A stretch of 64,000 nt of DNA from Eublepharis macularius (GCF_028583425.1 NC_072791.1:198562311-198626310); one strand, 5' to 3'. Numbered from the stretch's first letter, positions 34,173 to 46,196 are shown. The notes: generated by a model not told the origin, from the letters alone. A program made the numbers and translations.

Positions 34173-35587
34173 GGTAAGTTCCGATTCTTTCAATGGAACA
34201 ATCACAATTTGACTTCCACTGGGTCAAGTCTAGTGTCAAAAGTACATGTATGACTTTTCTACACATTATCATGGAAAAAGAGGTGCTCAATCTCAGAGCA
34301 TGTGTCAGTGCTTCAGATATTCAGGCTCTAGCAGCTGCTTAGTGCCCGTCTGTAAATCTTATCAATTGAAATGATAACATATGGAGGAGTCTTTACATTG
34401 ATGTTATTTTATTGATTTACTTCATTTATAGCTCACTTTTCTTGCGGAGACTCACCAATGCAATTAGATAGCGCAAGACTTATGATAAACACATCAAAAC
34501 TAGTATTACAGAATTAGAAAACAATGCATGCCAAAAAAACCTGCCTACGGTATGACATATAACATGGGAAGTAGATTACAAAGGCAAAAAAGCAAGTGAA
34601 AGCAAGGTGATTCATACAATAAACGTCGTAATAGACTACAGTCCTATTATAAGTGTCCTCCAGAGCTGTAACATTAGATGAAAGTTCTAATCTATTTATA
34701 AAAATAGCCTGAACATTTCTGTTTCATGCATTCTGTGAAATGATAGAAGTATTAGGGGCTTTCTTGACCTCCTGAGGCAGGCTGTTCCAGAAGGGAGAGC
34801 CACAATAGCGAATGCACCTGTAGGGCTGTTACCGATCTTGCGGATTAGCAGGGCATTCACTCTGATCAGCAAAGCTCGTGTGGGAGACTGTAGTGGGAAA
34901 GGCAGCCCTGCAGGCATACATGTCCAAGGTCATAAAAGGCTTTGTAGGTTTCAGTATACTGCTTTTTAAAAAGTGTCCCGTTTGTTTGGAAACAGTCCAG
35001 AGAAAGTTAGACCCATCCCACCAAATAGTTCAGGTTCCTATTTCTTGGTTTTTGATATATGTGTATTTTACCTCTTTTTTTAAAAAAAAATCTTTATGAT
35101 GTATTTTTATATTACTGTTTTTAGTTGTTAGACAGCTGGGTGGCCCTAGCTGAGCTGAAAGGCGGGATATACTGGTAAATCTTCTAAATAAACTTATTTA
35201 TCGGGAAGTACTGATAAGTATCATTATTGAATCTCATGATACTTCTGGGAATATATGGATAGAGTCAGGCTGCCAAGTCTTATTAACTTCAATGGGACTT
35301 TGGGTGCGTCTAATTTGCTTAAAGAGGGAAAAAAACTAGAAGCTCTTTTGGTTTTTTTTTTCAAATTGACATCCAGGTTGTAGAATCCTTGCTTCATCTT
35401 GATCCAAGAGAACGAACGCTCATACATCATTGGATATAGATCTGTTGACTTCAGGGCAGCAACTTAAATACTTAATTAGGCATACAACGGATGTAAGATG
35501 GAAGAAAACCAAACAAGCGGTGGGGGGGTGGGCAGGCAAGTTGGAGCTTGCAGCAAAAAGTCTCAACCTGAAACTCAAGAGCATTTA
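34173..35587. other. intergenic, SINE-tail fragments only
   Basis: A fragment near 34,415-34,460 (TTCATTTATAGCTCACTTTT) resembles SINE tails. No exon was recognised. Confidence 0.4.
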
Positions 35588-35673
35588 CAGTGCAGTCCTA
35601 AGCAAAGTCACATCGGTCTATGTCCACTGAAGTTGGAGGGCTTAGAACGCTATAACTCTACCTGGGATTGCAC
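35588..35673. repeat. ~85-bp palindromic element
   Basis: ACAGTGCAGTCCTAAGCAAA to TATAACTCTACCTGGGATTG with a diverged centre. Confidence 0.6.
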
Positions 35674-36086
35674 TTCCAGGTTGTTACGATAAATTTTTAG
35701 AGCCGATGTGGAGGAACCATAGAGGTTTACATTAGAGGTAAACAATAAGATCATGTCCTCTGTTTAAAATATCCCTCTTACAGCATTCCCACTCCTGGCT
35801 ATTTTATTTGTTTATTTTAAAACGATTCTACCCTAACTTTCTCCTCCCAGTCAGAAGAATGACATCCTGGCATCCGGTTCTCTGTACTTTTTCTGTATTT
35901 TTTGACATAACTACATAGACAACAGTGGTCACCACTGTAAGTACTTCTTTATGTCAATAACAGCATAGTTCTTAACCATTAAGAATTAGCAGTGCCGTTC
36001 CAAGCAGCATTTATACCCTTTGCTCAGGACCGTACTGTAAATGTTTTATGAAACTAGAACCTCATCTTTCAGTTGAATAAGTTTTA

Positions 36087-36152
36087 CAGTACAATCCTAA
36101 ACAGAAGTCAATGGGCTTCATCTGGAGTAACTCTTTTTAGGAATGCACTGTT
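36087..36152. repeat. palindromic element, internally deleted
   Basis: CAGTACAATCCTAAACAGAA to GTAACTCTTTTTAGGAATGC. About 20 bp of the usual arms are missing. Confidence 0.55.
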
Positions 36153-37037
36153 AAGTCTTTCCCCCTCCTTTATGTGTGATATTTTCTTTCTGCTCATCTG
36201 CATCGTTTCAGAGCAGAGAGCTACACCCCCGCAATGAAGATGTTGAAATAGCTGTAAATTACTTATGAACTGGACTGGGATGTGTCTCGTGAAAGAGAAG
36301 CTTTGCGCATTATATCTTTGATCATCTTTATTTGCGATTTTCTTATTTGGTGGGGGGGGGGAAACTCTTGGGAAGTAAATTATGTTTTGAAGATTCTCAG
36401 CTGACTTAAAGTGCTTTTCTTAATGTTAGGAGGCCACTGAAGGTGATTTAACTAATCCAGAAGTTTCTGATTTACTAACAGCGCAAGCAATTAGGTGCAT
36501 CTACAGAAGGTAGCAGGGACTTTTAAAATAACATTTTATATAGGGATATTGATAGCTCTGCTCTTAAGTTACTTTCATGGAACACTTTTAATAATGTGTT
36601 GTTATTCTGTCATTTCCTCTTGTCAAAGCACAATTTCCATCAATCTCTCAAAATTTCCCATATTGAACACTTCCATTGTTAACATGGCATACTTCTACAG
36701 AGCCAGACAAGCAGAGGCAGGCAGACATTTTTTACCTATTACTTCAGCGGTGAAAATCTTGGCTCACAATATGCCCTTCTCTCCATTGCTTGAAGCAAGT
36801 GATACATGGTATAAGTTGTGTTTTCAGAATTTAATTCCACTTTTAGCCGCATGTATACATTTAATGTCTCTTGTATATTTCCAACTGGGAACTTGCCAGC
36901 AAATGAGCATATTTGCACTGGTCTGTAAAGTAAATATAAACCCTTTGTTAACTAGCCCATCCAGTTGTGGTACTGTCGGTGATATTCCAATGTGCTTTTC
37001 AATGTTATTTCTTTTCTATCAGCCACATTCAGCACAA
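36153..37037. other. intergenic, unsupported 181-residue frame
   Basis: A 181-residue frame at 36,495-37,040 has no splice, promoter or family support, and no conserved motif was seen. I treat it as chance in AT-rich DNA. Confidence 0.45.
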
Positions 37038-37040
37038 TAA

Positions 37041-37308
37041 GGCTGTTTCCACACACCCTTAAAGTCACAGCCCACTCACTGAACACACTCAGCTTTTCTG
37101 CAGGAATCCAGATGCCTCCCTTTGCAAAACATTTGAGTTTGGCTTACAGGGGTTTGGGGCGCCTTTTCTGGGAATGCACATTCTGCAATCACAAAAAAAA
37201 AACATGCTGAAAAAATGGAAGCCAAACAGCCAGCAAACATTTTGCAAACGGAGACTTTACCAGGGTTCTGTGAGTGGGCTGTCCCTTTAAGGGCATGTGG
37301 AAACGGCC
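37041..37308. mobile_element. Harbinger-like MITE
   Basis: Termini GGCTGTTTCCACACACCC and (reverse) GGCCGTTTCCACATGCCC are inverted repeats extending through CTTAAAG. They are flanked by the 3-bp duplication TAA (37,038-37,040 and 37,309-37,311). A TWA duplication and GG-starting ends fit PIF/Harbinger. 268 bp, non-coding. Confidence 0.72.
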
Positions 37309-37324
37309 TAACTTGGGTCCAAAA

Positions 37325-37447
37325 GAGACCTTCAGTTAATGGAAGAATCTGCCATTCATGGAAGAACTCCCTCTATTGACAGGAGGAATCTTCCACTAAT
37401 AGAAGAGTCCTTCCATGAATGGAAAATTCCTCCCTTGGTAGAAGGGT
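37325..37447. repeat. degenerate self-complementary tandem units
   Basis: Repeated short pieces such as CCATTCATGGAAGAA, CTTCCACTAATAGAAGA and CTTCCATGAATGGAA alternate over about 120 bp. Origin unknown. Confidence 0.5.
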
Positions 37448-38333
37448 ATCTTTGGATCCAACTGCATTGGTTTAAGTACATCTAAATCAGTGCAGGATTA
37501 TGATCAGAATCAGACCTCTTGTGCACTATATTCTGGGACTCAGACGTTTTACCTCTCTTGCATGCTATCATGTATTGCCAGTAACCTGTTTCTACTTCCT
37601 TGTCTCATGGTGTGCTAGAGCTACCCTACGTGTGATGGGAAAGCTTGTGCTGGCATGAAAACACTCTACAAGAAACAGGAAGTGGAGGATCTTACTATAC
37701 AGGGTAAAGGAGGTTTAGTATACCAAAGTGAAGGAAGTTTCATCATGAGAATTTCAGTCTCCAGAAGATGAAGTGTAGACCAGCTCTGCATGTAGTAGTG
37801 CAGGCTTATTGGAACTGGAGTGGGTGGAGAGGGTCCAGTGTAACCAGGTAAACATAGAGGAATATTTTGTCACACATCTAACTTACAACATCTATTCATT
37901 CATCCTATCAGTGTCCTTCCAAGGTAGACTATTCTGATTCTTCCTTTTATTGGTGGAAAATGGAGGCTGGGAGTGACATTTCCAATGCCATCTTATAAAT
38001 AACCCACAAAAATGGAATTTTCTCTATTGCAACCCAAAGTAGATTTCATTGGACTTAGAAGGATGTAACAGCATTGGATTACATTGTACATCTTCCAGGT
38101 CAAATTCCTCCACTGTATCTTGGACCACATTGCCTCAAAAATGCAGATTTACCATTGACAGGCCATGTGCATGTTTATTGGAGAGTTTTTATGTCCCATG
38201 AGGCTACTGTGATGTCCTACGTGGTTTCTGTGAAGGAGCAGAATGGGAAAACAGTCAGAAAAGTCTCCCTTTGTGTAGGCATACATACAAATTTATGTGT
38301 TTTGTAAGATGGGTGGATAAATAACCAAGTACT

Positions 38334-38572
38334 CAGGGCTTTTTTTCTGGGAAAAGAAGTGGTGGAACTCAGTGGGATGCCCTATGAGAAAATGGTCACA
38401 TGGCTGGTGGCCCCGCCCCCTGATCTCCAGACAGAGGGGAGGTTAGATTGCTCTCCGCACCGCTGAGCTCCCCTCTGTCTGGAGATCAGGGGGCGGGGCC
38501 ACCAGCCATGTGACCATTTTCAAGAGGTTCTGGAACTCCGTTCCACCACGTTCCAGCTGAAAAAAAGCCCTG
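38334..38572. mobile_element. hAT-type palindromic MITE
   Basis: Termini CAGGGCTTTTTTTC and (reverse) CAGGGCTTTTTTTCAGC, with the perfect 8-bp duplication CAAGTACT at 38,326-38,333 and 38,573-38,580. The long inner arms (GGTCACATGGCTGGTGGCCC and its reverse) make it nearly palindromic around a short GC-rich loop. Same family as 50,404-50,628. Confidence 0.85.
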
Positions 38573-38580
38573 CAAGTACT

Positions 38581-39371
38581 CCTTGCTATGGGGCTGAGTA
38601 ACTGCTATTGTTAAAATATAAACATATAAATACATAAAATATTTTTAATCTACCTTTTGCATTCAAGGATCACTCCAAGACTACCATAAGAGTAGTTTAA
38701 AGTAGACATTAACCATTTCAAACCAAAAACCATAATGAAAATGGCAATAAAAGCACAGAAATCATGACAGCTATCTTTTAATGCTTGGGAGCTCAGTAGC
38801 AAGATCTAGAATGTGTTAACGTTTCATTATATAGTTGGTGCATACCAAGCTTTTCAACAGAGTAGATAAAATCATTTTTAAGGGAATATTCTGAAACATA
38901 TAAGCCAAATCAACATTTCAGGATAACCGTGTGGTGGTAAATTTCACAATATAGCGTATTCACCTATTCTCAAAGGGTAACATGAATGATAAGAGGAAAA
39001 CTGTTCTTAAGTATAAAAAGAAGGGCTATTGCTGATACTGTGAAGCTATATTCATTTTTGACCTTTATGCTGTCTTCCAAGGCCTTGCATTGCTTGCATG
39101 GCCATCACCATGCTTTACTCATCCTTTCCCATGATTTCCCTTTCAGTAATCAGAAATTACAGTTTCTGCATAATCAATCTATTCCTCAGGATATTCTAAA
39201 TTGCTACTACATGTAGGAATTCAATTCTTCCCTTCTTTGAAGGGAAGGGCAACTGTTTTGAGCAATGAAAGGAAGGTTCATGGAAGAGAGAACAGCCAAG
39301 TTCTGGAGTTTGGCACAGAAAGAAGAAATAGGCGTTGTCTCAATGACACTCTTGGATCATTACAAGTCCAT
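38581..39371. other. intergenic, nothing recognised
   Basis: No supported gene or repeat. Confidence 0.4.
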
Positions 39372-39458
39372 CGTGCAGTCCTATACAGAGTTATGCCCTT
39401 CTAAGTCCATTAAAGGCAATGGGTTTAAAAGGTGTTATCTCCGCTTGGGTTGCAGTGC
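39372..39458. repeat. ~85-bp palindromic element
   Basis: CGTGCAGTCCTATACAGAGT to TTATCTCCGCTTGGGTTGCA, centre TCCATTAAAGGCAATGGG. Confidence 0.6.
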
Positions 39459-39558
39459 ATGAAACATTTAAACAATTTTATCAATTACCACAAAATAAAG
39501 CTCTTTAACACTTTACCTGCTGTACTTATTTGATGGGTGCAATACCTCTTTACACTAG

Positions 39559-39642
39559 CAGTGACATCCTAAACAGAGTTACTCTACTCTAAACCTATTG
39601 AAATCACTGGGATTAGACTGGTGTAATTCTGCTTAGAATTTC
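39559..39642. repeat. ~85-bp palindromic element
   Basis: CAGTGACATCCTAAACAGAG to GTGTAATTCTGCTTAGAATT, centre ACCTATTGAAATCACTGGG. Confidence 0.6.
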
Positions 39643-39747
39643 ATGGTAATTAGTTGTGTCCCAAATTTACACCTCACTTTGACAAATAGTATCTATATTT
39701 ATACATCTGATTGGTAAGACTGCCAGATTTCTTGTTATGGTGTCAGA

Positions 39748-39985
39748 TGAGAGCCAGTTTGGTGTAGTGGTTAAGAATGCAGGACTCGAATCTGGAGAAC
39801 CGGGTTTGATTCCCCACTCCTCCACTTGAAGCCAGCTGGGTGACCTTGGGCTAGTGCTCTCTGGAGCTCTCTCATCCCCACCCACTTCACAGGGTGTTTG
39901 TTGTGGGGATAATGATAACATACTTTGTAAACTGCTCTGAATGGGCATTGCCTGAAGGGCGGTGTATAAATCTAATGTTGTTATC
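39748..39985 (+). repeat. tRNA-derived SINE, near full length
   Basis: The head GAGCCAGTTTGGTGTAGTGG and B-box-like GGTTTGATTCCCCACTCC are followed by AGCCAGCTGGGTGACCTTGG and a tail containing GGGGATAATGATAAC. It is the best-preserved + strand copy of the family also seen at 13,846, 41,868 and 48,568. Not a tRNA gene: there is no cloverleaf 3' half. Confidence 0.85.
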
Positions 39986-40326
39986 TAGTATGTTCACAAA
40001 TACCTCCTGAAAACTATAGTAGGGAGAAAGGCAGAATCTAAATAAAGTAAATAAAGAGATAAATATTATTATTATTAGGGAGTTAGATTTATACAAACCA
40101 AGAGCAGTGAGAAATTGGGGTGGGGAGAAGAATAAACTCTTTAACCCAAATCTTCCCCTTCTAGAGACTGTAAACTTTTTGGAACTTCATCTGGCCAATT
40201 TCCCGCTCTTCCTTTGAGTGCTACTCAGCTACTCCCAACATTCTGAGAGCAATGATCATGTTTGTTCTCATTAGAAGTATTTTGTAATTTAAACAGATAT
40301 TTTTTCTGTGAGGTATTCTTTACATA

Positions 40327-40641
40327 AGAGCCCCGTGGCCCAGAGTGGTAAGCTGCAGTACTGCAGCCTAAGCTCTGCTCACGACCCGAGTTCAATCCTG
40401 GCGGAAGCTGGGTTCAGGTAGCTAGCTCGAGGTTGACTCGGCCTTCCATCCTTCTGAGGTCAGTAAAATGAGTACCCAGTTTCCTGGGGGTAAAGTGTAG
40501 ATGACTGAGGAAGGCAATGGCAAACCACCCTGTAACAAAAAGTCTGCCAGGAAAACATCATGATGTGATGTCCCCCCCCCTGCCCCCCACCATGGGTCAG
40601 TAATGACTCGGTGCTTGCACAGAGGACTACCTTTACCTTTT
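40327..40641 (+). repeat. Sauria-type SINE
   Basis: tRNA-like head AGCCCCGTGGCCCAGAGTGG with B-box GAGTTCAATCCTGGCGG, then GAAGGCAATGGCAAACCACC and GGGTCAGTAATGACTCGGTG, ending in CTACCTTTACCTTTT. The ACCTTT-type tail is the mark of Sauria SINEs, which are mobilised by BovB LINEs in squamates. This is the strongest clue to the kind of organism. Confidence 0.85.
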
Positions 40642-41867
40642 ATTCTTTACATGCAGAAACTACCACTTCATCTATGGATGATCCAGTTTGGCTGCACCAC
40701 TTTTGATTGATGTTTCCTAATACAGGAAACATGCTAGGGTCCTTGGGGGAGAATCATAAGGGAATAAATTATTGGGACACACACCACCACCCCGTCACAA
40801 TTCTTTCCTCCAACATTCTTATGGGCTTGGACAGGCCAGTTTCCTCACCCTTCCAATTTTTCCTCCCTGCCGCCTTAACTGAGACTCAAATGCCCTGGAC
40901 TTTCCTGCCTCCTAGAATGTGCCCACTGCCCAGACCCCAACAGGCTGCTTTTTGAGCCACTTGATTCATCAATAATTGTGATTATGATTAACTGAGAGAT
41001 ATACAACTAAGAGATTAACTGAGTGTGGGGGAAGCAGATATAAAAATGTGTGCTTTTCTCTGGATGATGTGTATTTGAAGTTAAGATTTGCAAAAAGGAT
41101 TTGATGCTTCAGTCACCAAACCTCCTGGAAATGGTCTGCTCTGCTCACACTCTTTTCTCTGTCCCATTTTGAGAAGTACTGTCATGTCATGTAGAACAAG
41201 GATACAGCTTTTAAATAAGATAAATGATACTGCTTGTTTAAATGGAGTTTGCATGTTTGAGGAATCTATGCTAACAACTGGATTGTGTGTTAGCAGATGA
41301 TGGAATTGCTTTTTTCTGTTTACAAATGTACATTTTTTTTCTATGTTGAATCACTCTTGAACTTGGGGATGAAGGCATTTTTTATAAACAAGCTCCTCAC
41401 TTCATTCTGACCGTTGAAATATTATCTGATGCTCTTAATATTAAGATTTGAAAATGTATTTATAAGGAATCGTGTAAGAGAACAATCTGGGTATCCCAGC
41501 CTGCCCCTCAAAATGTCCTCCGCCTATAATTCTATAAGCTTTCAGGGACTTCAGCTGGCTGGTTTTTCTCCCCCCCCCCCCCCACCTAAATTATCTATCG
41601 AATACATTTTTAACCACAATTTTCTTCCAAGGACTTCAGAGGAGCATACCAGCCTCCTATACAGAAGCCCTGTTCACAAATTACTGTGAATACACACACA
41701 CAATCTGTGTACAATGTACACTTTTTAAAATATGTCTGTTGACTAATTCTCATGTACAAGTACAGATGAATATGTGATACCAACCCCTTGTTTACCCAAG
41801 TACTGGTCCCTGTTTTCAATTGCAAAGTAAATGAGTGTTAGCTCTTCCTTACAAATAGATGTACAAA
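40642..41867. other. intergenic, nothing recognised
   Basis: No supported exon. A poly-C run lies at 41,571-41,583. Confidence 0.45.
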
Positions 41868-42136
41868 AAGTAATAATAATAATAATAATAATAAAAATCC
41901 ATTTATATACTGCCCTTCAGGACAACTTAATGCCCACTCAGAGCGATTTACAAAGTATGTCATTATTATCCCCACAACAAAACACCCTGTGAGGTGGGTG
42001 GGACTGAGAGAGCTCTGAGAGAGCTGTGACTGGCCCAAGGTCACCCAGCTGGCTTCAAGTGGAGGAGTAGGGAATCAAACCCGGCTCTCCAGATTAGAGT
42101 CCCACGCTCTTAACGACTACACCAAACTGGCTCTCA
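41868..42136 (-). repeat. tRNA-derived SINE with (AAT)n tail
   Basis: The - strand head GAGAGCCAGTTTGGTGTAGT at the right end, body TGGGTGACCTTGGGCCAGTC and an (AAT)n tail at about 41,870-41,894. Confidence 0.85.
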
Positions 42137-43116
42137 GTACATGCAGGGTGTATGGATGTTCACTGTAACATGTTCACATATGGATGTTCACTGTAACACT
42201 AACATGCGAAACTGCAGTCAGCAGAGCTCTGAATGCCAGTGCTAAGAGGCAGTATCAAGGGAAGGCCTTGGCCTCAGTGCCCTGTTTGTTGGCCCTCCAG
42301 AGCAACTGGGTGAGTTGGGGCAGGGGCGGGGGGGGGGAGGTATTGTTGACCATTCAGCCTTTTCTCCGCTCAGAAAATGTTCCCTGTTAAATACTGCTTG
42401 CCAGTCTGGATTGCATGCATATTCTACAATTGGGTTTCCTATATGGAAGGAATAGTCCATGTAGTAAATAGCTGAAAGCTTTTTACTGATATTTTCAAAT
42501 TGCATCAAGAAGCAGAAGATACTGCCAACCTTGCTCGAATTTCTTTATCCCAATGCTAAACATACATATACTCTGAAGTGAGCACAAAGGACAGAAACCT
42601 TGTAAGCATGCTCAGTATTCATCCAGACATCTCTACAAATTTCTTTATAGATTTCTTCTTTTCTTTTAAACTTAGTATTCTCCTCCTCTTGCTGTTTCTT
42701 ATATTTGGGAACAAGCTGAGCCATCGTATGACTCTAATTTGTATGCTGAATGGTAGAAATGCAGAAGCAATCTGAGTACATAGTGCCAATACTACAAAAC
42801 AGTTTGAGAAAGCCCCCTTAGGGAAACTGGTATAGTAGGAGGAAATAGTATGAAAACATTACATTTGAATGAGCATTTTAAGAAAATGCTTCCCACAGTC
42901 TATAAAACAATCTGTCCCACCTAGTCATGGATTTCCTTCATGGAAAGAATTTGAGGATTGGGACTTTTCAATAAAAATGAGTTGCGTATAAAGCTGGTAG
43001 AAAAGTGAGACTTCACTCATGCTGCTAAAATTATTTTATCTTAAACCAAATGCTGAAAACCCATTTACTGGGTAACTTCTGATACTTCGGGTAGAATGAT
43101 TTTCTAGTACAGTAAT
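42137..43116. other. intergenic, nothing recognised
   Basis: A duplicated TATGGATGTTCACTGTAACA occurs at about 42,151-42,200. No gene was seen. Confidence 0.45.
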
Positions 43117-43376
43117 AGTGCAATCCCAAACAGACTCACACCCTTCTAAATGAATTGAAGTTAATGCTTTTAGGAATGTGCGACACTGCTTAGAATAGTA
43201 AAGAGTCCACTAGCACCTTTATGACTAACCAAGTTTATTGTAGCATAAGCTTTCGAGAACCACAGCTCTCTTCGTCAGATGCAATAAAGTTGGTTAGTCT
43301 TAAAGGTGCTACTGGACTTTTTACTATTTTGCAACTACAGACTAACATGGCTAACTCCTCTGGATCTGCTTAGAAT
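43117..43376. repeat. palindromic element interrupted by a Penelope-like copy
   Basis: ATAGTGCAATCCCAAACAGA to ACACTGCTTAGAAT at 43,117-43,196 is a CAATCCTAAG-type palindrome. Its right end CTGCTTAGAAT is repeated at 43,366-43,376 beyond the insertion, so the later element landed near its terminus. Confidence 0.65.
43197..43365. mobile_element. Penelope-like repeat with 11-bp target duplication
   Basis: Bounded by CTGCTTAGAAT at 43,186-43,196 and 43,366-43,376. The left part is the reverse unit (TAAAGAGTCCACTAGCACC, AAGCTTTCGAGAACC, CTTCGTCAGATGCA). The right part is the forward unit, ending GACTAACATGGCTAACTCCT. Confidence 0.8.
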
Positions 43377-44244
43377 TTCACTATAAGTGTGTTTAGAATC
43401 AGAAGTTGGCAACTTTAATCTAAATATATTATGCACATGATTAAGACAAAATAAAACATTGTAAAATTATTACAATGAAGTGTTATAGCATACTATAGAA
43501 GAATACTATACATATGATTAGGCTGAACATCAATATACGTTTATGAAGCTCAATAATTAAAGTTAGGTACTTCTCAGTCTCACGGGACTAGTCCAAGTTA
43601 GTCACGTGTGTCCAGTTGATTTCCATGGAAGAAATTTAAGATGATGCTTATTTTTTTCTTTTTTTCCTTATTCTTTGAATACCTACACAATCATCAGATA
43701 AGATTATTATCTGTCTGACTGGAAAAGGAGATTGTTGCCTGGAGAAACTACAGAATTCCTACAAACAATTCAAATTTCTCTTTGCCACTGGCATGGCCAC
43801 AGCCTCCAGTCTGAGTAAGAACAAACTCTGGATGGCAGAGATGTGCTGTATAAACAGAAGAATCTACTGGGAAAGCACATGAATGGGAACAGAAGTAACC
43901 CGTTGCCTTCTTCGATGACAGTGAATAAAATTTCTCTCATAGATACAGCATATATTGCCATATATTATACCTACTTAAAGAGAGGAAAAATATTGGAACA
44001 AGCTGCTGTGCCATAAATAAGTGTCCCCTAATAGTGCTGGATTTTAGCCATGTTTAGCTATATGCTATATTTCAGATCACATATAATTATTCCTCAGAAA
44101 CACTGTTGTTTCAAAGTACACAATGTAATCAACAAATGCAATGGAAATCCTGAATATATTTTAGACATTCTAACCATTGTACCACACTGGCTCAGAGAAT
44201 TTGAGATTTCTCTGCATTGAAAAATGTGTCTTGTATTCAAAATC
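43377..44244. other. intergenic, small SINE-head remnant
   Basis: CTAACCATTGTACCACACTG near 44,169-44,190 looks like the reversed head of a tRNA SINE. Nothing else was recognised. Confidence 0.4.
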
Positions 44245-44420
44245 ATGGATGGTACGGGTTCGCTTGATCTCATCAGCCTTTGGATACTAAACAGGGTTGG
44301 CCCTTGTTCATACTTGGGTGGGAGACCACTAAGGACATCCAGGGTTACTCCACAGAGGCAGGCAATCTGCTGTATACCCTATGGAGACAGCTCTCTATAT
44401 GCTGCTTGAGCATCATGTTG
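44245..44420 (+). repeat. 5S-rRNA-derived SINE
   Basis: TTGATCTCATCAGCCTTTGG, AACAGGGTTGGCCCTTGTTC and ATACTTGGGTGGGAGACCAC follow 5S rRNA order, then CCACAGAGGCAGGCAATC in the tail. Confidence 0.8.
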
Positions 44421-44584
44421 GTAATCACAAGCCTATTTTTGTGATGTACAGCTGTTCAGATCTCAGTTCTTTATTGATATTTATGTTTCCAGTATGACAA
44501 CTTGGCTGTATTTGCTTGAAAAAAAGTTGTGCAGAAGCCGGTTTTTGTATTCAGAATAATCATACTAGGACTCATTGAGGATAG

Positions 44585-44797
44585 GGTTGCCAGCCTCCAG
44601 GTAGTGGCTGGAGATCTCCCGGAATTACAACTGGTCTCCAGGCCACAGAGATCAATTCACCTGGAGAAAATGGCTACTTTGGGGGGAGGACTTTATGGAA
44701 TTATGCCATGCCAAGGTCTTTTCCCTCCCCAAATCCCACTTTCTCCAGGTTTCATGCCCCAGATCTCCAGGAATATCCCAAATTGGAGCTGGCAACC
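44585..44797 (+). mobile_element. GGTTGCCA-type MITE, complete
   Basis: Termini GGTTGCCAGC and GCTGGCAACC. The interior includes GGAGATCTCCCGGAATTACA, CTGGAGAAAATGGC and CCCAGATCTCCAGGAATATC. A possible 3-bp duplication ATA flanks it. Non-coding. Confidence 0.7.
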
Positions 44798-44800
44798 ATA

Positions 44801-45536
44801 ATTGGGGACCACCTTCCAGTAACTGGAATGCATCAAGAGCATTATTGGAGCTATTCATATTTCACTTTCCATTAATATGAGCAAGCCAGTAGACACTTGG
44901 ATACTTCTAATGGTATCTTAACATGATCACATTCTATTCTGTTTAATGGAGTTTCATTCTTTTTACATTCTCACATGCCCCAAGCCTTCACACAGAGAAA
45001 GTTTTAAATCTGGATAAATACTAAGAGAAAGAGGGATGCCAACTAGGCAGTACATTGCAAATGATGGGACACTTTTGAGTGGTCTACAATACAAAGTGGA
45101 AAGGATGAGGGTGTCAGTCTTCGAATATCTTTTGAAAAAGATTCTTCTGCAACAAAAATAGTTTTACTGTTCCTACTGCATTCCATTTATTTCTGCATAT
45201 AAACTTGAAACCAAAGCATACATTTCTAAACCTCAAGATTTAGCTTAGGGTAGTGACTGAATATATACAAACGACATTGGAACGGGAATGATTCCAAATT
45301 AATTTCCTCAAAACATAACAGATTATTTTTGCTTATTACCACTTATGTTTTCCCCAGTCCCTTGGAGTACACAAATCAGAACAGTTTATTTTGTCTCACA
45401 GTTGTCAGGATGAAAAACTCTATCTTTAAATCCGAATTATCTGCCACTTTTAAAGCCTGACACATTTTATTCCAGTATAAGCGTTCATGAATCAGAGCTC
45501 ATTTTATCAAGATACTGATGCCTTATTCTGGAATTA
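44801..45536. other. intergenic, nothing recognised
   Basis: No supported gene or repeat. Confidence 0.4.
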
Positions 45537-45736
45537 GTTGCCAACTCTGTCCTGAGAAATTCCTAGAGAGTTGGCAGTAGTGCCTGTGGAGGGTGGAGTT
45601 TAGGGAGGAAGCGCAACAGGGATTTGAGGCCATAGAGCCCAGGCTCATTTTCTCCAAGGAAACTGATCTCTGAAGTATGTGGATCAGTTGTAATTCCAAA
45701 AGAACTCCAGCCCATCCCCGCTTAAGTCAGGCAACC
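45537..45736 (-). mobile_element. GGTTGCCA-type MITE, reverse copy
   Basis: Starts GTTGCCAACTCTGTCCTGAG and ends AGTCAGGCAACC. On the - strand the interior carries AATTACAACTGATCC and GGAGAAAATGAGCC, as in the forward copy. Confidence 0.65.
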
Positions 45737-46182
45737 AATGAATTTTGTCAAGTCTCTAAAATGCCACTGTTTCTGGCTTTAATTTTGCTGCTGGAGAAAC
45801 AGTGGCCGCACCAGAAGGCGGGGGGGACGGGAACAAGTGCAAGGTGAAAGAAGATTTTAAAACCTAAATAAATTCTTTCATCTTGCACCTAGTTCCCCTT
45901 TTAATTTTGCTGGAGCACAGTGGAATTCTGAGAACACTTTCCTGGGTGTCGACCAGGATCCTCAATAGACTTGCTTAGGGTTGTTCTGGAAATGACCCAC
46001 AACTGCCTGTGTCTTCTTCAGTGCCCTAAACTGAAGAAGCTGGCGGTCTCTTCCCTCACTCTTCCCTACCCAGCGATTACAGGCAGTTTCGCCTCCGCTC
46101 CTCTCTGCACCGGAACCTTTTCGCTCGCGCCTTCGTTCCTAGCCGGCCCTCTTTTCTGTGTGCTCACAGTTCGCTTATTGTG

Positions 46183-46196
46183 GTTGCTATGGCAAC
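46183..46196. promoter_or_regulatory. RFX X-box, perfect palindrome
   Basis: GTTGCTATGGCAAC is an exact inverted-repeat X-box, the binding site of RFX factors that drive ciliary genes. It lies 110 bp before the ATG of the eight-exon gene, in a small CpG-containing promoter-like region (46,060-46,310). The distance is typical of ciliary promoters. Confidence 0.75.

Noticed and set aside
39748-39830. tRNA gene call
   Set aside because: A-box and B-box are those of a SINE head. There is no cloverleaf 3' half, and the same body follows in several copies.
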